Below are positions 34,783 to 43,463 of a stretch of 64,000 nucleotides of DNA, piece after piece. Position numbers and translations under genes: made by a program. Numbering within the stretch: the stretch's first letter is position 1; each line of letters begins with the position of its first letter. The notes beneath the pieces were generated by a model that saw nothing but the letters and a program-made list of their open reading frames with translations, did no database searches and was not told the DNA's origin. The stretch is from positions 3,472,001 through 3,536,000 of the forward strand of contig NZ_CP058246.1 in assembly GCF_013388355.1 (NCBI RefSeq), in the 5' to 3' direction. Source of the DNA: Flavobacterium sp. LPB0248 (lineage in GTDB: Bacteria > Bacteroidota > Bacteroidia > Flavobacteriales > Flavobacteriaceae).

Positions 34783-36195
34783 TTATATTTTAGGGAATTT
34801 CATATCATTAAAAGTACTTTTTTGTTTAGCCAAAGCTTCGATATCCTGCCATTTTCTTGGAGAATCTGCAGACAGATTTTCATAAGAATCTTTAAGCATC
34901 AAGATATCATCTTCAATACGAATACCGATATTCCACCATTTTTTATCGCATTTACTGTTTGCTGGAATGTAGATTCCAGGTTCTACAGTAAGAATCATGT
35001 TTTCTTTTATAAGAGTCTGCGGTCCGTTGTAAGTTCCTTTGTCATGAACATCTAAACCAAGAAAGTGTGAACATGAGTGTGGATAGTATAATTTTACATC
35101 TTTCGGATCTGTAATAATTCCCAATTTAATTAAACCTTTTGCGATAACATCTTTAGCAGTTTCATTTAGAGCAACAAGAGGAGTTCCTGCTTTGCATATT
35201 TTAAAAACCGCTTCTTGGGCATCATAAACGATTTGATAAATTGCTTTTTGTTCTTCAGTAAATTTTCCGTTTGCAGGAATTGTTCTTGTAACGTCTGCAG
35301 AATAACCATGATATTCAGAACCCACATCCATTAGTAATAATTGGTTGTCAATTTTTGTAGCGTTGTTTTCCCAATAATGCAAGATGCATCCATTTGCTCC
35401 AGCTCCCACAATCGGGCCATAACCTTCGGCTTCTGCACCGTAATGTTTATGAATGTAAGCATGAATTCCATCAACTTCGTTTTCGCTCATGTCTGGACCT
35501 ACAGCTTTCATCACTTCGTTGTGTGCAATGCAGGAAAGTTTGACCGTTTTGCGCATCAAAACAAGTTCTTCAGGAGTTTTTATCTCGCGAAGTGAACTTG
35601 TAATTTTATTGAATAATTCTGTTGAAGTTTCATTTGCTTGTGTAATTCCAGCTTTAGATTTAAATGATTTGAATAATGCATATAAATTATCAGGATTATT
35701 GTTCTCTGCTACATCTGTTGGGATTTTGTCGTAAATTACTTTATCAAATTTTGAGAAATCAATGGCAAAGGCATTAAAATCTTTTCCATTATAAACCGTT
35801 GTAAAACCAAGTTTTGATTTTGCGCCTTCAATTCCTAAACGTCTTCCTGTCCACATTTCACGATTTGCGTTTTTTTCTCTAACAAAAAGAACTTCATTAT
35901 ACTTTTCGGTTCCTTGTGCTTCTTTAAAAATTAGCAACACGGCATCTGGTTCTTTGTATCCTGATAAATAATACATGTCTGGATTTGCATGGTAATTATA
36001 ATCGATGTCTCTAGAGAAAACTCTTTCGGGATAAGAAAAAACGACTGCGACAGAATTAGCGGGCATTAAAGCTCTAAAAGCTTCGCGACGTCCTTGATGA
36101 AATTCTTTTGTGAGATAATCTGTTGGAAGGTTTTCTTGTGATTGAACAAACGGAGTTGTCAATGCAAATACAAACAAAAATAGAAATTGTTTCAT
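34783..36195 (-). CDS. Exported Xaa-Pro aminopeptidase (M24B)
   Basis: A 470-aa metallopeptidase that removes N-terminal residues next to proline. I start it at ATG 36195, which gives a clean signal peptide (MKQFLFLFVFALTT to QSQ). The longer frame to 36279 adds 28 unlikely residues. The AMP_N domain (REAFRALMPANSVAVVFS) is followed by the pita-bread fold with metal ligands in MDVGSEYHGYSADVTRT, HSCSHFLGLDVHD, TVEPGIYI and IRIEDD. It should act in the periplasm or be secreted. Confidence 0.9.
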   Translation of the reverse strand: MKQFLFLFVFALTTPFVQSQENLPTDYLTKEFHQGRREAFRALMPANSVAVVFSYPERVFSRDIDYNYHANPDMYYLSGYKEPDAVLLIFKEAQGTEKYNEVLFVREKNANREMWTGRRLGIEGAKSKLGFTTVYNGKDFNAFAIDFSKFDKVIYDKIPTDVAENNNPDNLYALFKSFKSKAGITQANETSTELFNKITSSLREIKTPEELVLMRKTVKLSCIAHNEVMKAVGPDMSENEVDGIHAYIHKHYGAEAEGYGPIVGAGANGCILHYWENNATKIDNQLLLMDVGSEYHGYSADVTRTIPANGKFTEEQKAIYQIVYDAQEAVFKICKAGTPLVALNETAKDVIAKGLIKLGIITDPKDVKLYYPHSCSHFLGLDVHDKGTYNGPQTLIKENMILTVEPGIYIPANSKCDKKWWNIGIRIEDDILMLKDSYENLSADSPRKWQDIEALAKQKSTFNDMKFPKI

Positions 36196-36455
36196 TTTTT
36201 GGTTTTTTATTGATGATTTTGGTTTTTTGATCAATGCAAAGTACAAAAAAAATATCCTCGCTTGTTTTATTTTAAACATCTGGTTGATAAAACTTTAAAT
36301 AATTTGTAGTAACTTAGAGATAGAAAATAACAGCTTCGGGTTAGATTTAAACTTAAGAAATGCTGTAACTGGGCATGAATATTGAGAATAGGATTTTATA
36401 GAATTATTTTAGTTCAAAAAACAAAACAAATTATAAATCTTTAAAAAACATTTTT

Positions 36456-36893
36456 ATGAAAAAATACGCATTTGCAGTCCTTTCAGTTGTAACGTTATTA
36501 TTTGCTTCATGCAAGACATCAAAAACAGATAAAAGTGCCGATGATTTATTTGGTACAACTTGGGAATTAGAATATATCTCTGGACCAAGAATTGCTTTTC
36601 AAGGATTATATCCGCATAAAAAACCACAACTTACTTTCGATCAAAAAGAAACAAAAGCATATGGAAATAATGGATGCAACGGTTACAGTGCACCTTATAC
36701 TTTAAAAGGAAAGTCTTTGACTTTTGGAGAAGCAGGACCAACTACAATGATGTTTTGTGAAGGTGGCGGAGAGCAAGAATTCTTAAAACAAATTAAATTG
36801 GTGACAAGTTATTCTGTTGATAAAGATGGAAAGCTAAATTTAAGTCATGATAATGTGCCAGTGATGCGATTTAAAAAAGTGGCTAAACAATAG
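36456..36893 (+). CDS. META domain lipoprotein (HslJ-like)
   Basis: A 145-aa lipoprotein. Signal peptide II ends at the lipobox FASC19, followed by KTSKTD, which is basic rather than acidic and so suggests a periplasm-facing anchor. The META domain has GTTWELEYISGPR, GNNGCNGYSAPY and PTTMMFCEGG. HslJ-type proteins are linked to novobiocin or heat stress in E. coli, but their mechanism is unclear. A 262-base region upstream has no gene that I can see. Confidence 0.8.
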   Translation: MKKYAFAVLSVVTLLFASCKTSKTDKSADDLFGTTWELEYISGPRIAFQGLYPHKKPQLTFDQKETKAYGNNGCNGYSAPYTLKGKSLTFGEAGPTTMMFCEGGGEQEFLKQIKLVTSYSVDKDGKLNLSHDNVPVMRFKKVAKQ

Positions 36894-36916
36894 TTTTAAA
36901 AGTGAATATATAAGGA

Positions 36917-36949
36917 AAGTGAAATGAAATTTATCATTTCACTTTTTTT
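36917..36949 (+). terminator. Terminator after the META lipoprotein gene
   Basis: Hairpin AAGTGAAATG / CATTTCACTT with an 8-base loop and a T-run. It lies between two convergent genes and may work both ways. Confidence 0.8.
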
Positions 36950-36958
36950 ATGCCAAAT

Positions 36959-38203
36959 CTAATTTGTATTTAATTGCAAGCGCTCAATGTTTTTACGAAT
37001 AATATTTTTGTCAGAACTTGTTTTGGATAGATCTATTGCAGTTTCAAAATGTTTTAATGCCTTTTTGATGTCAATTTCAGAATAGAGATTTCCGAGAAGA
37101 GAATAATAAAAATGATTATCAGTTAAATTCAATTTTTCGGCTTCTTTGATTGCTTCTTCTTTGCCTTTTACTTTAGATAAAGCATAAGTTCTGTTTAAGG
37201 CAACAATTGGCGAATATTCCAAAATGATTAAATTGTTGTAGAGTTCCAGAATATTTTCCCATTTTTCTATAGTTTCTGTTTTTATGGTGTGCCAATAGGC
37301 AATTCCAGCTTCTAAGTGATATTTTGAAAGTGTATTTCCGGTTGAGGACTGACTGAGGAAATAAGTTCCTCGATCAATTAATTCCTGATTCCAAAGCGAT
37401 TGATCCTGATCTTCGTATAAAATAATTTCACCATTTAAACCAGTTCTAGCATCAAATCTCGAAGAATGAAAACACATCAGCGCCATTAACGCATTGGTTT
37501 GTGGGAGATTGGTGCTTTCGTTCTGAATTAATAAATACGTCAGACGCATGGCTTCGGTACAAAGATCTTTTCGCAAAGTGGTGTTTTGCGAAATAGAATA
37601 GTAGCCTTCAGAATAAAGCAGATAAATGGTTTTGAGAACTGTTTGTATTCTATCTTTTATTTCAGAATTGTTCGGATGCTGAATTTTAATGTTTTCTTCT
37701 TTGAGCTTTTCTTTCGCGCGATTAATTCTTTTATAAATAACTTCTCTGTTGGATAAGAAAGCATCAGAGATTTCATTTACTCCAAAACCGCATAATAAAT
37801 TTAAAGCAAGAGCAATTTGAGCTTCTTCGGAATTACACGGATTGCAAACCGTAAATATCATCGCCAGCTGGCTATCGGCAATATTTTGATCAGACAAATC
37901 AATATCGATTTCTGGATTATTTAATGGAGTATTGTGTTTTATTTCAGTAACGATTTTGGTTTCAAAAACGTTGTTTCTTTTCAGATAGTTTTTGGTTTTG
38001 TTTTTGGCAACCGTGTATAGCCAGGCAGTCGGATTTTCGGGAATTCCTTTAATCGCCCAAGTTTCTGAGGCAGTCAGAAAAGTATCGCTTACAATATCTT
38101 CGGCAATTTCGATATGATGAATGCCAAACAAATTGCAGAGAACCGAAACTATTTTTTGATATTCTGTTCGAAATAAATTGGGTATAAGTTCTTTTTGCTC
38201 CAT
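36959..38203 (-). CDS. ECF sigma factor with TPR-like C-terminal extension (ECF42-like)
   Basis: A 414-aa RNA polymerase sigma factor. The first 170 residues hold sigma2 (HIEIAEDIVSDTFLTASETWA, WLYTVAKNKTKNYLKRN) and sigma4 (FGVNEISDAFLSNREVIYKRINRAKEKL). The rest is a long helical extension with TPR-like repeats (NNLIILEYSPIVALNRTYALSKVKG). Such long ECFs are often ECF41/ECF42 types, encoded with a YCII/DGPF or CMD gene, and both lie directly upstream here. No anti-sigma factor is visible, which fits those groups. Target promoters are unknown. Confidence 0.88.
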   Translation of the reverse strand: MEQKELIPNLFRTEYQKIVSVLCNLFGIHHIEIAEDIVSDTFLTASETWAIKGIPENPTAWLYTVAKNKTKNYLKRNNVFETKIVTEIKHNTPLNNPEIDIDLSDQNIADSQLAMIFTVCNPCNSEEAQIALALNLLCGFGVNEISDAFLSNREVIYKRINRAKEKLKEENIKIQHPNNSEIKDRIQTVLKTIYLLYSEGYYSISQNTTLRKDLCTEAMRLTYLLIQNESTNLPQTNALMALMCFHSSRFDARTGLNGEIILYEDQDQSLWNQELIDRGTYFLSQSSTGNTLSKYHLEAGIAYWHTIKTETIEKWENILELYNNLIILEYSPIVALNRTYALSKVKGKEEAIKEAEKLNLTDNHFYYSLLGNLYSEIDIKKALKHFETAIDLSKTSSDKNIIRKNIERLQLNTN

Positions 38204-38213
38204 ATTTTTTTAG

Positions 38214-38252
38214 AAAAAAAATGCCTAAGTAAAGATACAAAGGCATTTTTAT
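38214..38252 (-). terminator. Hairpin between the YCII gene and the sigma-factor gene
   Basis: AAAAATGCCT pairs with AGGCATTTTT over a 14-base loop, between a YCII stop (38268) and the sigma-factor start (38203). It may lower read-through into the sigma-factor gene. Confidence 0.5.
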
Positions 38253-38267
38253 ATGTTGGTTTAAAAT

Positions 38268-38606
38268 TTAAACAGCCATTCTAATTTCGACATTTCCGCC
38301 AAAATTTAAAACCGGACATCCTTGTGCAATTTCGGCAGCTTCATCATAATCTTTAGCTTTGATGATTATTAATCCGCCAATAGATTCTTTAATTTCAACA
38401 AAAGGGCCATCAGTAATTCCTTTATTTGAATTTACAAGTTTTCCCTGGCCGTCCCATTTCTGTAAAGGTCTTGCTAATTTATCCTGAGCAGCAAGACTTC
38501 CAAACCAGTTTTGCCATTGCTGAAAATGCTGCTGTAATTCTTCCGGAGATGGTTGTGTTTCTTTTGTTTTAAAATCTCTTCTGAAAATCAATAAAAACTC
38601 ATTCAT
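38268..38606 (-). CDS. YCII (DGPF) domain protein
   Basis: A 112-aa cytoplasmic protein of the YCII fold. It contains GITDGPFVEIKESIGGLIII, which holds the DGPF motif of this group, and AKDYDEAAEIAQGCP. Family members lie next to ECF42-type sigma factors and are thought to be sensing or target proteins. Exact chemistry is unknown. It lies between the AhpD-like gene and the sigma-factor gene, all in one direction. Confidence 0.88.
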   Translation of the reverse strand: MNEFLLIFRRDFKTKETQPSPEELQQHFQQWQNWFGSLAAQDKLARPLQKWDGQGKLVNSNKGITDGPFVEIKESIGGLIIIKAKDYDEAAEIAQGCPVLNFGGNVEIRMAV

Positions 38607-38688
38607 TTTTTTATGTTTTATAATTGAATAATTTGCTTTTAAGTTGTATAAAGTTAATTGTTTTTAGAAAATAAAAATCAATTATTGT

Positions 38689-39141
38689 TTATCCAAACTG
38701 TCCAACTCTATAAGATCCAGGCACATTGGAAAAAGTGATGTTAAGACGGTTCCAAGCGTTGATTGCAGCAACTGCAAGCGTAAGATCTATTAATTCTTGT
38801 TCTGTAAATTCAGCTTTTGCAATCTCGTAGATTTCGTCTGGAACATCGCATGCGTTTACTGCTTCTGCTAGAGCAAGAGCAACTCTTTCTCTTTTTGTAT
38901 AATAAGGAGTTTCTCTCCAAACACTTAATCCAAATAAACGCTGTGCTGTTTCTCCAGCGGCTAAAGCTTCTTTTGAATGCATGTCTAAACAATAACCGCA
39001 GTTGTTGATTTGAGAAACTCTGAAATTTATTAATTCCATAAGAGATGCTTCAATTGTTCCTTTTTTTAAGTAACCACTGATTCCAAATAATGTGCTAACT
39101 GCTTTTTGACCTTGTTCGAATAAATTAAGTCTAGTTTCCAT
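38689..39141 (-). CDS. AhpD-like carboxymuconolactone decarboxylase family protein
   Basis: A 150-aa protein. It has the peroxidase-type motif C48-GYC-51 with H55 (CxxCxxxH) and the SGYLKKGTIEASLMELINFRVSQIN leader helix of the AhpD-like YcnD group. It should reduce peroxides with a thiol partner (family knowledge). First gene of the AhpD-like / YCII / sigma-factor trio, a gene order similar to the ECF41 and ECF42 neighbourhoods, where CMD and DGPF genes are regulated by the sigma factor. Confidence 0.87.
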   Translation of the reverse strand: METRLNLFEQGQKAVSTLFGISGYLKKGTIEASLMELINFRVSQINNCGYCLDMHSKEALAAGETAQRLFGLSVWRETPYYTKRERVALALAEAVNACDVPDEIYEIAKAEFTEQELIDLTLAVAAINAWNRLNITFSNVPGSYRVGQFG

Positions 39142-39299
39142 GATGTATAATTTTTAATTGTTTATACCTTAATAACAATCGAACTTTTAGGATTGGACAA
39201 AAAAGAGAAAAAAAATAAAATTATTTTTTAATTAATAGGAGAACCCAATATTTATAAGGGTTAGTAAGCAAAAAAAAGTATGATTAAATCGAAGAATTT

Positions 39300-39480
39300 A
39301 TAAAATTATCTTGTCAGCAAGCCCCAGCGGGGTAAAATATTTATAGAATTTCATAAGAAAAATAAAAAAAGCTCCAGAGGAGCGACATATATTTTTATAA
39401 CCTAAATATATGTCGCTCCTCTGGAGCTTTGTATGGCAGAAACATTCTTGCTATAAATATTTCGCTTCTCCGAAGCTTTA
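39300..39480. repeat. Cluster of palindromic repeats in the 39142-39499 gap
   Basis: The 358-base gap between the AhpD-like gene and msrA holds no gene. The core is AGCTCCAGAGGAGCGACATA (39370-39389) and on, paired with its reverse complement at 39406-39428 across a 13-base loop. On either side lie related units: CCCCAGCGGGGTAAAATATT with TATAG (about 39322-39346), and, inverted, CTATAAATATTTCGCTTCTC CGAAGC (39450-39475). So three units of one family, two facing each other, lie between two genes of the same direction. Confidence 0.6.
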
Positions 39481-39499
39481 CAATACCAATTGTTACTAT

Positions 39500-40105
39500 T
39501 TATTTCTTTTTCAGCTTATCTTTAAAAACCTTTTCAAACTTTTCTATTTTAGGCTGAATCACCATTTTACAATACGGCTGATTTTTATTGTTGGCATAAT
39601 AGTTTTGATGGTAATCTTCGGCTTTATAGAAAACTTTAAAAGGTTCCACTTTTGTTACAATTGGACTGTTATACACTTTTGCTTTGTTGAGGTCTGCAAT
39701 AATGCTTTGAGCCGCTTTTTTCTGTTCTTCATTTTTATAAAAGATAACAGAGCGATATTGCGTTCCTACATCAGCTCCTTGGCGATTTAAAGTTGTGGGA
39801 TCGTGAACGGTAAAAAAGACTTTGAAAATTTCGTTAATATCGGTTATGTTTTTGTCGTATGTTATTTGAACTACTTCGGCGTGACCTGTTTCTCCTGTGC
39901 AAACTTCTTCGTAAGTCGGATTTGCGACTTTTCCGCCAGAAAATCCAGAAACAACAGATTTTACTCCGTCCAGATTTTCGTAAACGGCTTCAACGCACCA
40001 GTAGCAACCTCCGCCAAGTGTGATAGTTTCTAGATTTGCTTTTTTATTTTGCGAAATGCCATTTAGCGAAAGCGCAAAAAGACATATTAAAAGTATATTT
40101 TTCAT
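39500..40105 (-). CDS. msrA: Peptide-methionine (S)-S-oxide reductase
   Basis: A 201-aa exported enzyme (signal peptide about 1-19). It repairs S-methionine sulfoxide in proteins. The catalytic motif is G33-CYWC-37 (Cys34 nucleophile), then YDKNITDINEIFKVFFTVHDPTT and GADVGTQYRSVIFY. Its partner msrB lies 7 bases upstream, and both have export signals, so the pair should act on oxidised envelope proteins. Confidence 0.95.
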   Translation of the reverse strand: MKNILLICLFALSLNGISQNKKANLETITLGGGCYWCVEAVYENLDGVKSVVSGFSGGKVANPTYEEVCTGETGHAEVVQITYDKNITDINEIFKVFFTVHDPTTLNRQGADVGTQYRSVIFYKNEEQKKAAQSIIADLNKAKVYNSPIVTKVEPFKVFYKAEDYHQNYYANNKNQPYCKMVIQPKIEKFEKVFKDKLKKK

Positions 40106-40112
40106 TTTGTGA

Positions 40113-40667
40113 TTATTTATTGTCAGGAATAAAATCTAGGGCAATCGAATTCATACAGTAGCGTTTTCCGGTAGGAGCAGGACCGTCATCAAAAATGTGT
40201 CCTAAATGTCCGCCACAGCGTCCACAAAGCGCTTCAGTTCTTTCCATTCCAAGTGAGTTATCTTCTTTAAAAACAATGCTCTTTTTGTTTTCTTGTTCAA
40301 AAAAACTTGGCCATCCGCAGCTGCTAGAGAATTTAGCTGTAGATCTAAAAAGCAAATTGCCGCAAGAAGCGCAGTAATAAGTTCCTTTTTCGTCGGTATT
40401 CCAATATTTACCTGTAAAAGGTCTTTCAGTATCGGCTTCGCGCATTACAGCATAAACATCCTCAGGCAAAACCTTTTTCCATTCGGCGTTGCTTACGTTA
40501 AGTTTTGTGGTGTCGGTATTTGAATAATAAGGATTTCCGGGTTTACTGATTTTGTTTTCCATAACGGCTGTTTTTGCAGATTGTTTTTTTGTGTTTTGTC
40601 CGCATGCCTGAAAAATAAAAAGCGGAATCAAAAAACAAAGGCTGAAAATTAGGTTTTTAGATTTCAT
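40113..40667 (-). CDS. msrB: Peptide-methionine (R)-S-oxide reductase, lipoprotein
   Basis: A 184-aa lipoprotein. The lipobox is FIFQAC22. The MsrB core has the zinc site YYCASCGNLLF and CGRCGGHLGHIF, and the catalytic Cys in RYCMNSIALDF. It reduces R-methionine sulfoxide and complements msrA, its operon neighbour. A good -7 box lies 28 bases upstream. Confidence 0.94.
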   Translation of the reverse strand: MKSKNLIFSLCFLIPLFIFQACGQNTKKQSAKTAVMENKISKPGNPYYSNTDTTKLNVSNAEWKKVLPEDVYAVMREADTERPFTGKYWNTDEKGTYYCASCGNLLFRSTAKFSSSCGWPSFFEQENKKSIVFKEDNSLGMERTEALCGRCGGHLGHIFDDGPAPTGKRYCMNSIALDFIPDNK

Positions 40668-40695
40668 AAGTTCTTAGGTAAATTAATCTGTATAT

Positions 40696-40703
40696 CAAAG
40701 ATA
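40696..40703 (-). promoter_or_regulatory. -7 element for msrB-msrA
   Basis: On the minus strand TATCTTTG, a perfect TAnnTTTG, 28 bases before the msrB start. The rest of the 40668-40961 gap shows no gene or riboswitch that I recognise. Confidence 0.55.
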
Positions 40704-40936
40704 CGTTGAGAATTAGCTTCAAATTACAGTGTTTATTATTATTGAGATTTTTTTAAGTGTGTTTTAACTTTTTATTAGTTACGTAAAAGAAGGCAATGTA
40801 GTTTTTATGTCTTAATTTTAACAGCTTTTAAAATTTAGTATAAATTATAATGCTGTAAATCAGGAAAATAGAAGCGAGGTGAAAAGCTTAGTTTTAGGCA
40901 AGCTTAATTAGCATTTTTAAGCCATTTCTTTTTTCG

Positions 40937-40944
40937 TATTTTTG
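40937..40944 (+). promoter_or_regulatory. -7 element for idi
   Basis: TATTTTTG fits TAnnTTTG and lies 17 bases before the ATG, leaving a short leader of about 11 bases. Confidence 0.45.
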
Positions 40945-40961
40945 TTTGCTTAAGAAGCCTT

Positions 40962-41489
40962 ATGACAGAAGAAAACGTAATACTAGTTAATCAAAACGAT
41001 GAACAGATTGGCTTAATGCCAAAATTAGAAGCACATGAAAAAGCGCTTTTGCACCGTGCCTTTTCGGTTTTTATTTTGAATAGTAAAAACGAAATTATGC
41101 TGCAACAGCGTGCTCATCATAAATATCATTCTCCGTTGCTTTGGACCAACACTTGTTGCAGTCATCAGAGAGAAGGAGAAACAAACATCGAGGCAGGAAG
41201 CCGAAGATTGTTTGAGGAAATGGGTTTTAAAGCCGAATTGAAAGAGTTGTTTCATTTTATTTATAAAGCGCCTTTTGATAACGGTTTGACAGAACATGAA
41301 CTGGACCATGTTATGATTGGTTACTATAACGACGAACCAAACATAAATCCAGATGAAGTAGAAGACTGGAAATGGATGAGTATTGAAGATGTTAAAGCAG
41401 ATATTGAAAAACAGCCCGAAATTTATACCGTATGGTTTAAGATAATTTTTGATGAATTTGATCATTATCTAGAAGACCATAAATTATAG
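40962..41489 (+). CDS. idi: Isopentenyl-diphosphate isomerase, type I
   Basis: A 175-aa Nudix-fold enzyme that interconverts IPP and DMAPP for isoprenoids, including undecaprenyl phosphate, the lipid carrier of region 1. It has HRAFSVFILN, the Cys-containing LWTNTCCSHQREGE and the Glu metal site in HELDHVMIGYYND. Its size fits type I. First gene of an apparent idi-queD-prxQ run, with 20 and 3 base gaps. Confidence 0.94.
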   Translation: MTEENVILVNQNDEQIGLMPKLEAHEKALLHRAFSVFILNSKNEIMLQQRAHHKYHSPLLWTNTCCSHQREGETNIEAGSRRLFEEMGFKAELKELFHFIYKAPFDNGLTEHELDHVMIGYYNDEPNINPDEVEDWKWMSIEDVKADIEKQPEIYTVWFKIIFDEFDHYLEDHKL

Positions 41490-41509
41490 CCAACTAACCA
41501 GAAACATAA

Positions 41510-41920
41510 ATGAGAGTAACCATATCAAGAAAAGCACATTTTAATGCTGCACATCGACTTTATCGAAAAGATTGGTCATTTGAAAAAAACGATGCTGTTT
41601 TTGGGAAATGCAATAATCCTAACTTTCATGGTCATAATTATGGTTTAACAGTTAGTGTTACAGGAAAGATTGACCCGGAAACTGGTTTTGTTTTAGATGT
41701 GAAAGTATTGGCGGATATTATACGAGAAGAAGTAGAAATTCCGTTTGATCACAAAAATCTTAATCTGGATGTTCCAGAATTTGCAGATTTGAATCCGACT
41801 GCAGAAAATATTGCTGTTGTGATATGGAATAAAATTAGACAACGAATTCATACCGACTTTGATCTTGAAGTCGTGCTGAACGAAACGGACCGAAATTTTG
41901 TAACTTATAAAGGAGAATAA
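41510..41920 (+). CDS. queD: 6-carboxytetrahydropterin synthase (QueD family)
   Basis: A 136-aa enzyme of the 6-pyruvoyl tetrahydropterin synthase fold. Zinc ligands are H15, H40 and H42 (FNAAHRL and NFHGHNYG), the catalytic Cys34 sits in GKCNNP, and the late EVVLNETDRNFVTY holds the pterin-binding Glu. QueD makes 6-carboxytetrahydropterin for queuosine and other 7-deazapurines. A biopterin role cannot be excluded. Confidence 0.9.
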   Translation: MRVTISRKAHFNAAHRLYRKDWSFEKNDAVFGKCNNPNFHGHNYGLTVSVTGKIDPETGFVLDVKVLADIIREEVEIPFDHKNLNLDVPEFADLNPTAENIAVVIWNKIRQRIHTDFDLEVVLNETDRNFVTYKGE

Positions 41921-41923
41921 AAA

Positions 41924-42382
41924 ATGTCATTAAAAATAGGAGATATAGTTCCGAATTTTACTGCGAAAGACAACAATGGTGAACTTTTTGAAAGCCAAAG
42001 CGTTTTAGGAAGAAAGCCACTGGTGATTTATTTTTACCCAAAAGATAATACGCCAGGATGTACAACCGAAGCTTGCAGTTTTCGGGATCAATACGAAGAT
42101 TTTAAAGATTTGGGAGCTGAGGTAATTGGTATTAGCAGCGATAGTGTAAAGTCACATCATAAATTTGCTGCGAAACATGAATTACCTTTTATTTTGCTTT
42201 CAGATCAGGATAAAAGATTAAGAAAACTTTTTGGTGTCCGTAATATTTTATTTGGACTTCTGCCAGCACGCATTACCTATATAATAGATAAAAATGGTTT
42301 GGTAATTTCGATATTTGATAGTGCAAATGCAGCTAAACATATACCAAAAGCACTAGAAACCGTAAAGGAATTAGTATTATAG
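41924..42382 (+). CDS. bcp: Thioredoxin-dependent peroxiredoxin, PrxQ/BCP type
   Basis: A 152-aa peroxiredoxin reducing peroxides through thioredoxin. The peroxidatic Cys46 sits in DNTPGCTTEAC, and Cys51 five residues on is the resolving Cys, the PrxQ-type pair. Cytoplasmic. Three bases separate it from queD, and a 55-base gap follows before manA. Confidence 0.93.
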   Translation: MSLKIGDIVPNFTAKDNNGELFESQSVLGRKPLVIYFYPKDNTPGCTTEACSFRDQYEDFKDLGAEVIGISSDSVKSHHKFAAKHELPFILLSDQDKRLRKLFGVRNILFGLLPARITYIIDKNGLVISIFDSANAAKHIPKALETVKELVL

Positions 42383-42437
42383 ATTACCAAAATAGTATCA
42401 GAATAGAATTAATTAAACAAATATATTAGCCTAAAAC

Positions 42438-43406
42438 ATGAGTCAGAATTTATACCCTTTGCAATTTGAACCGATTTTGAAAGAAAGAATCTGGGGAGGA
42501 GAAAAACTTAAAACAATTTTAAACAAACCAATCGTTTCTAAAATTACCGGTGAAAGCTGGGAATTGTCTACTGTGCAAGGAGATGTAAGTGTGGTTGCAA
42601 ACGGAGTTTTAAAAGGAAAATCTTTAATGGATTTAATAGATGAAACGCCAGATGCTATTTTAGGGACTAAAGTTTATGAAAGATTTGGAAAACAATTTCC
42701 GTTGCTTTTTAAATACTTAGATGCAAGAGAAGATCTTTCTATTCAAGTGCATCCAAATGATAAATTGGCAAAAGAACGTCACAATTCATTTGGTAAAACC
42801 GAAATGTGGTATGTAATGCAAGCAGATGCTGATGCTAGAATTATTGTTGGTTTTAAAGAAAATTCTAGTAAAGAAGAATACTTAAAACATTTGCACGATA
42901 ATACCTTAGTTTCTATTTTAGATGACGTAAAAGCAAAAGCTGGAGATGTTTTCTTTTTAGAAACTGGAACAGTTCACGCAATTGGAGCTGGTTTGGTTGT
43001 TGCCGAAATTCAGCAAACTTCTGATATTACATATCGTTTATACGATTTTGACCGTGTAGATGCACAAGGAAACAAAAGAGAATTACACGTAGATTTAGCT
43101 CTTGATGCTATAAACTACAATAAAGTTGATACACAAAAGAAATACGATTCAAAAACCAATACATCAAATGTTGTGGTAGATTGTCCTTATTTCACGACAA
43201 ACTTTATTCCGTTAGAAGATAAAGTAGAAGTTTCGAAATCTGGAGAAACATTTACAGTTTATATGTGTATTGAAGGAAGCTTTGAAATCGAATATGACGG
43301 TTTTAAATATACTTACATTAAAGGAGACACTGTCTTAGTTCCAGCTGCGATAAATGCATTTGTTTTGAGCGGAAAAGCTTCAATTTTAGAAATTTACATT
43401 TCTTAG
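42438..43406 (+). CDS. manA: Mannose-6-phosphate isomerase, class I
   Basis: A 322-aa zinc enzyme joining fructose-6-phosphate to mannose-6-phosphate, which feeds GDP-mannose sugars for glycans. It has KERIWGGEKL, the zinc motif SIQVHPND, GKTEMWYV and GTVHAIGAGLVVAEIQQTSD with a His and Glu ligand. The short C-terminal cupin is typical of the bacterial small form. Its product could supply region 1 (inference). Confidence 0.93.
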   Translation: MSQNLYPLQFEPILKERIWGGEKLKTILNKPIVSKITGESWELSTVQGDVSVVANGVLKGKSLMDLIDETPDAILGTKVYERFGKQFPLLFKYLDAREDLSIQVHPNDKLAKERHNSFGKTEMWYVMQADADARIIVGFKENSSKEEYLKHLHDNTLVSILDDVKAKAGDVFFLETGTVHAIGAGLVVAEIQQTSDITYRLYDFDRVDAQGNKRELHVDLALDAINYNKVDTQKKYDSKTNTSNVVVDCPYFTTNFIPLEDKVEVSKSGETFTVYMCIEGSFEIEYDGFKYTYIKGDTVLVPAAINAFVLSGKASILEIYIS

Positions 43407-43428
43407 CGCTTATTCTAAAGATAATATG

Positions 43429-43436
43429 TACTTTTG
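43429..43436 (+). promoter_or_regulatory. -7 element before the 88-aa gene
   Basis: TACTTTTG fits TAnnTTTG and overlaps the upstream in-frame ATG at 43434, so the gene should start at ATG 43464 instead. Confidence 0.5.
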
Positions 43437-43463
43437 CAGACGCAAATTAAAATTAAAATAAAA

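Noticed and set aside
39410..39790. A 126-codon + strand frame overlapping msrA and a palindrome
   Set aside because: It runs antisense through msrA and is Phe-rich without a motif. It begins inside a repeat arm.
40668..40961. Possible riboswitch in the gap before idi
   Set aside because: I looked for known riboswitch-type conserved stems and saw only AT-rich sequence with a promoter box. Without a covariance search I cannot support one.
41025..41465. A 146-codon minus-strand frame antisense to idi
   Set aside because: idi has complete catalytic motifs on the + strand. The minus product is Phe/Ile-rich and matches nothing.
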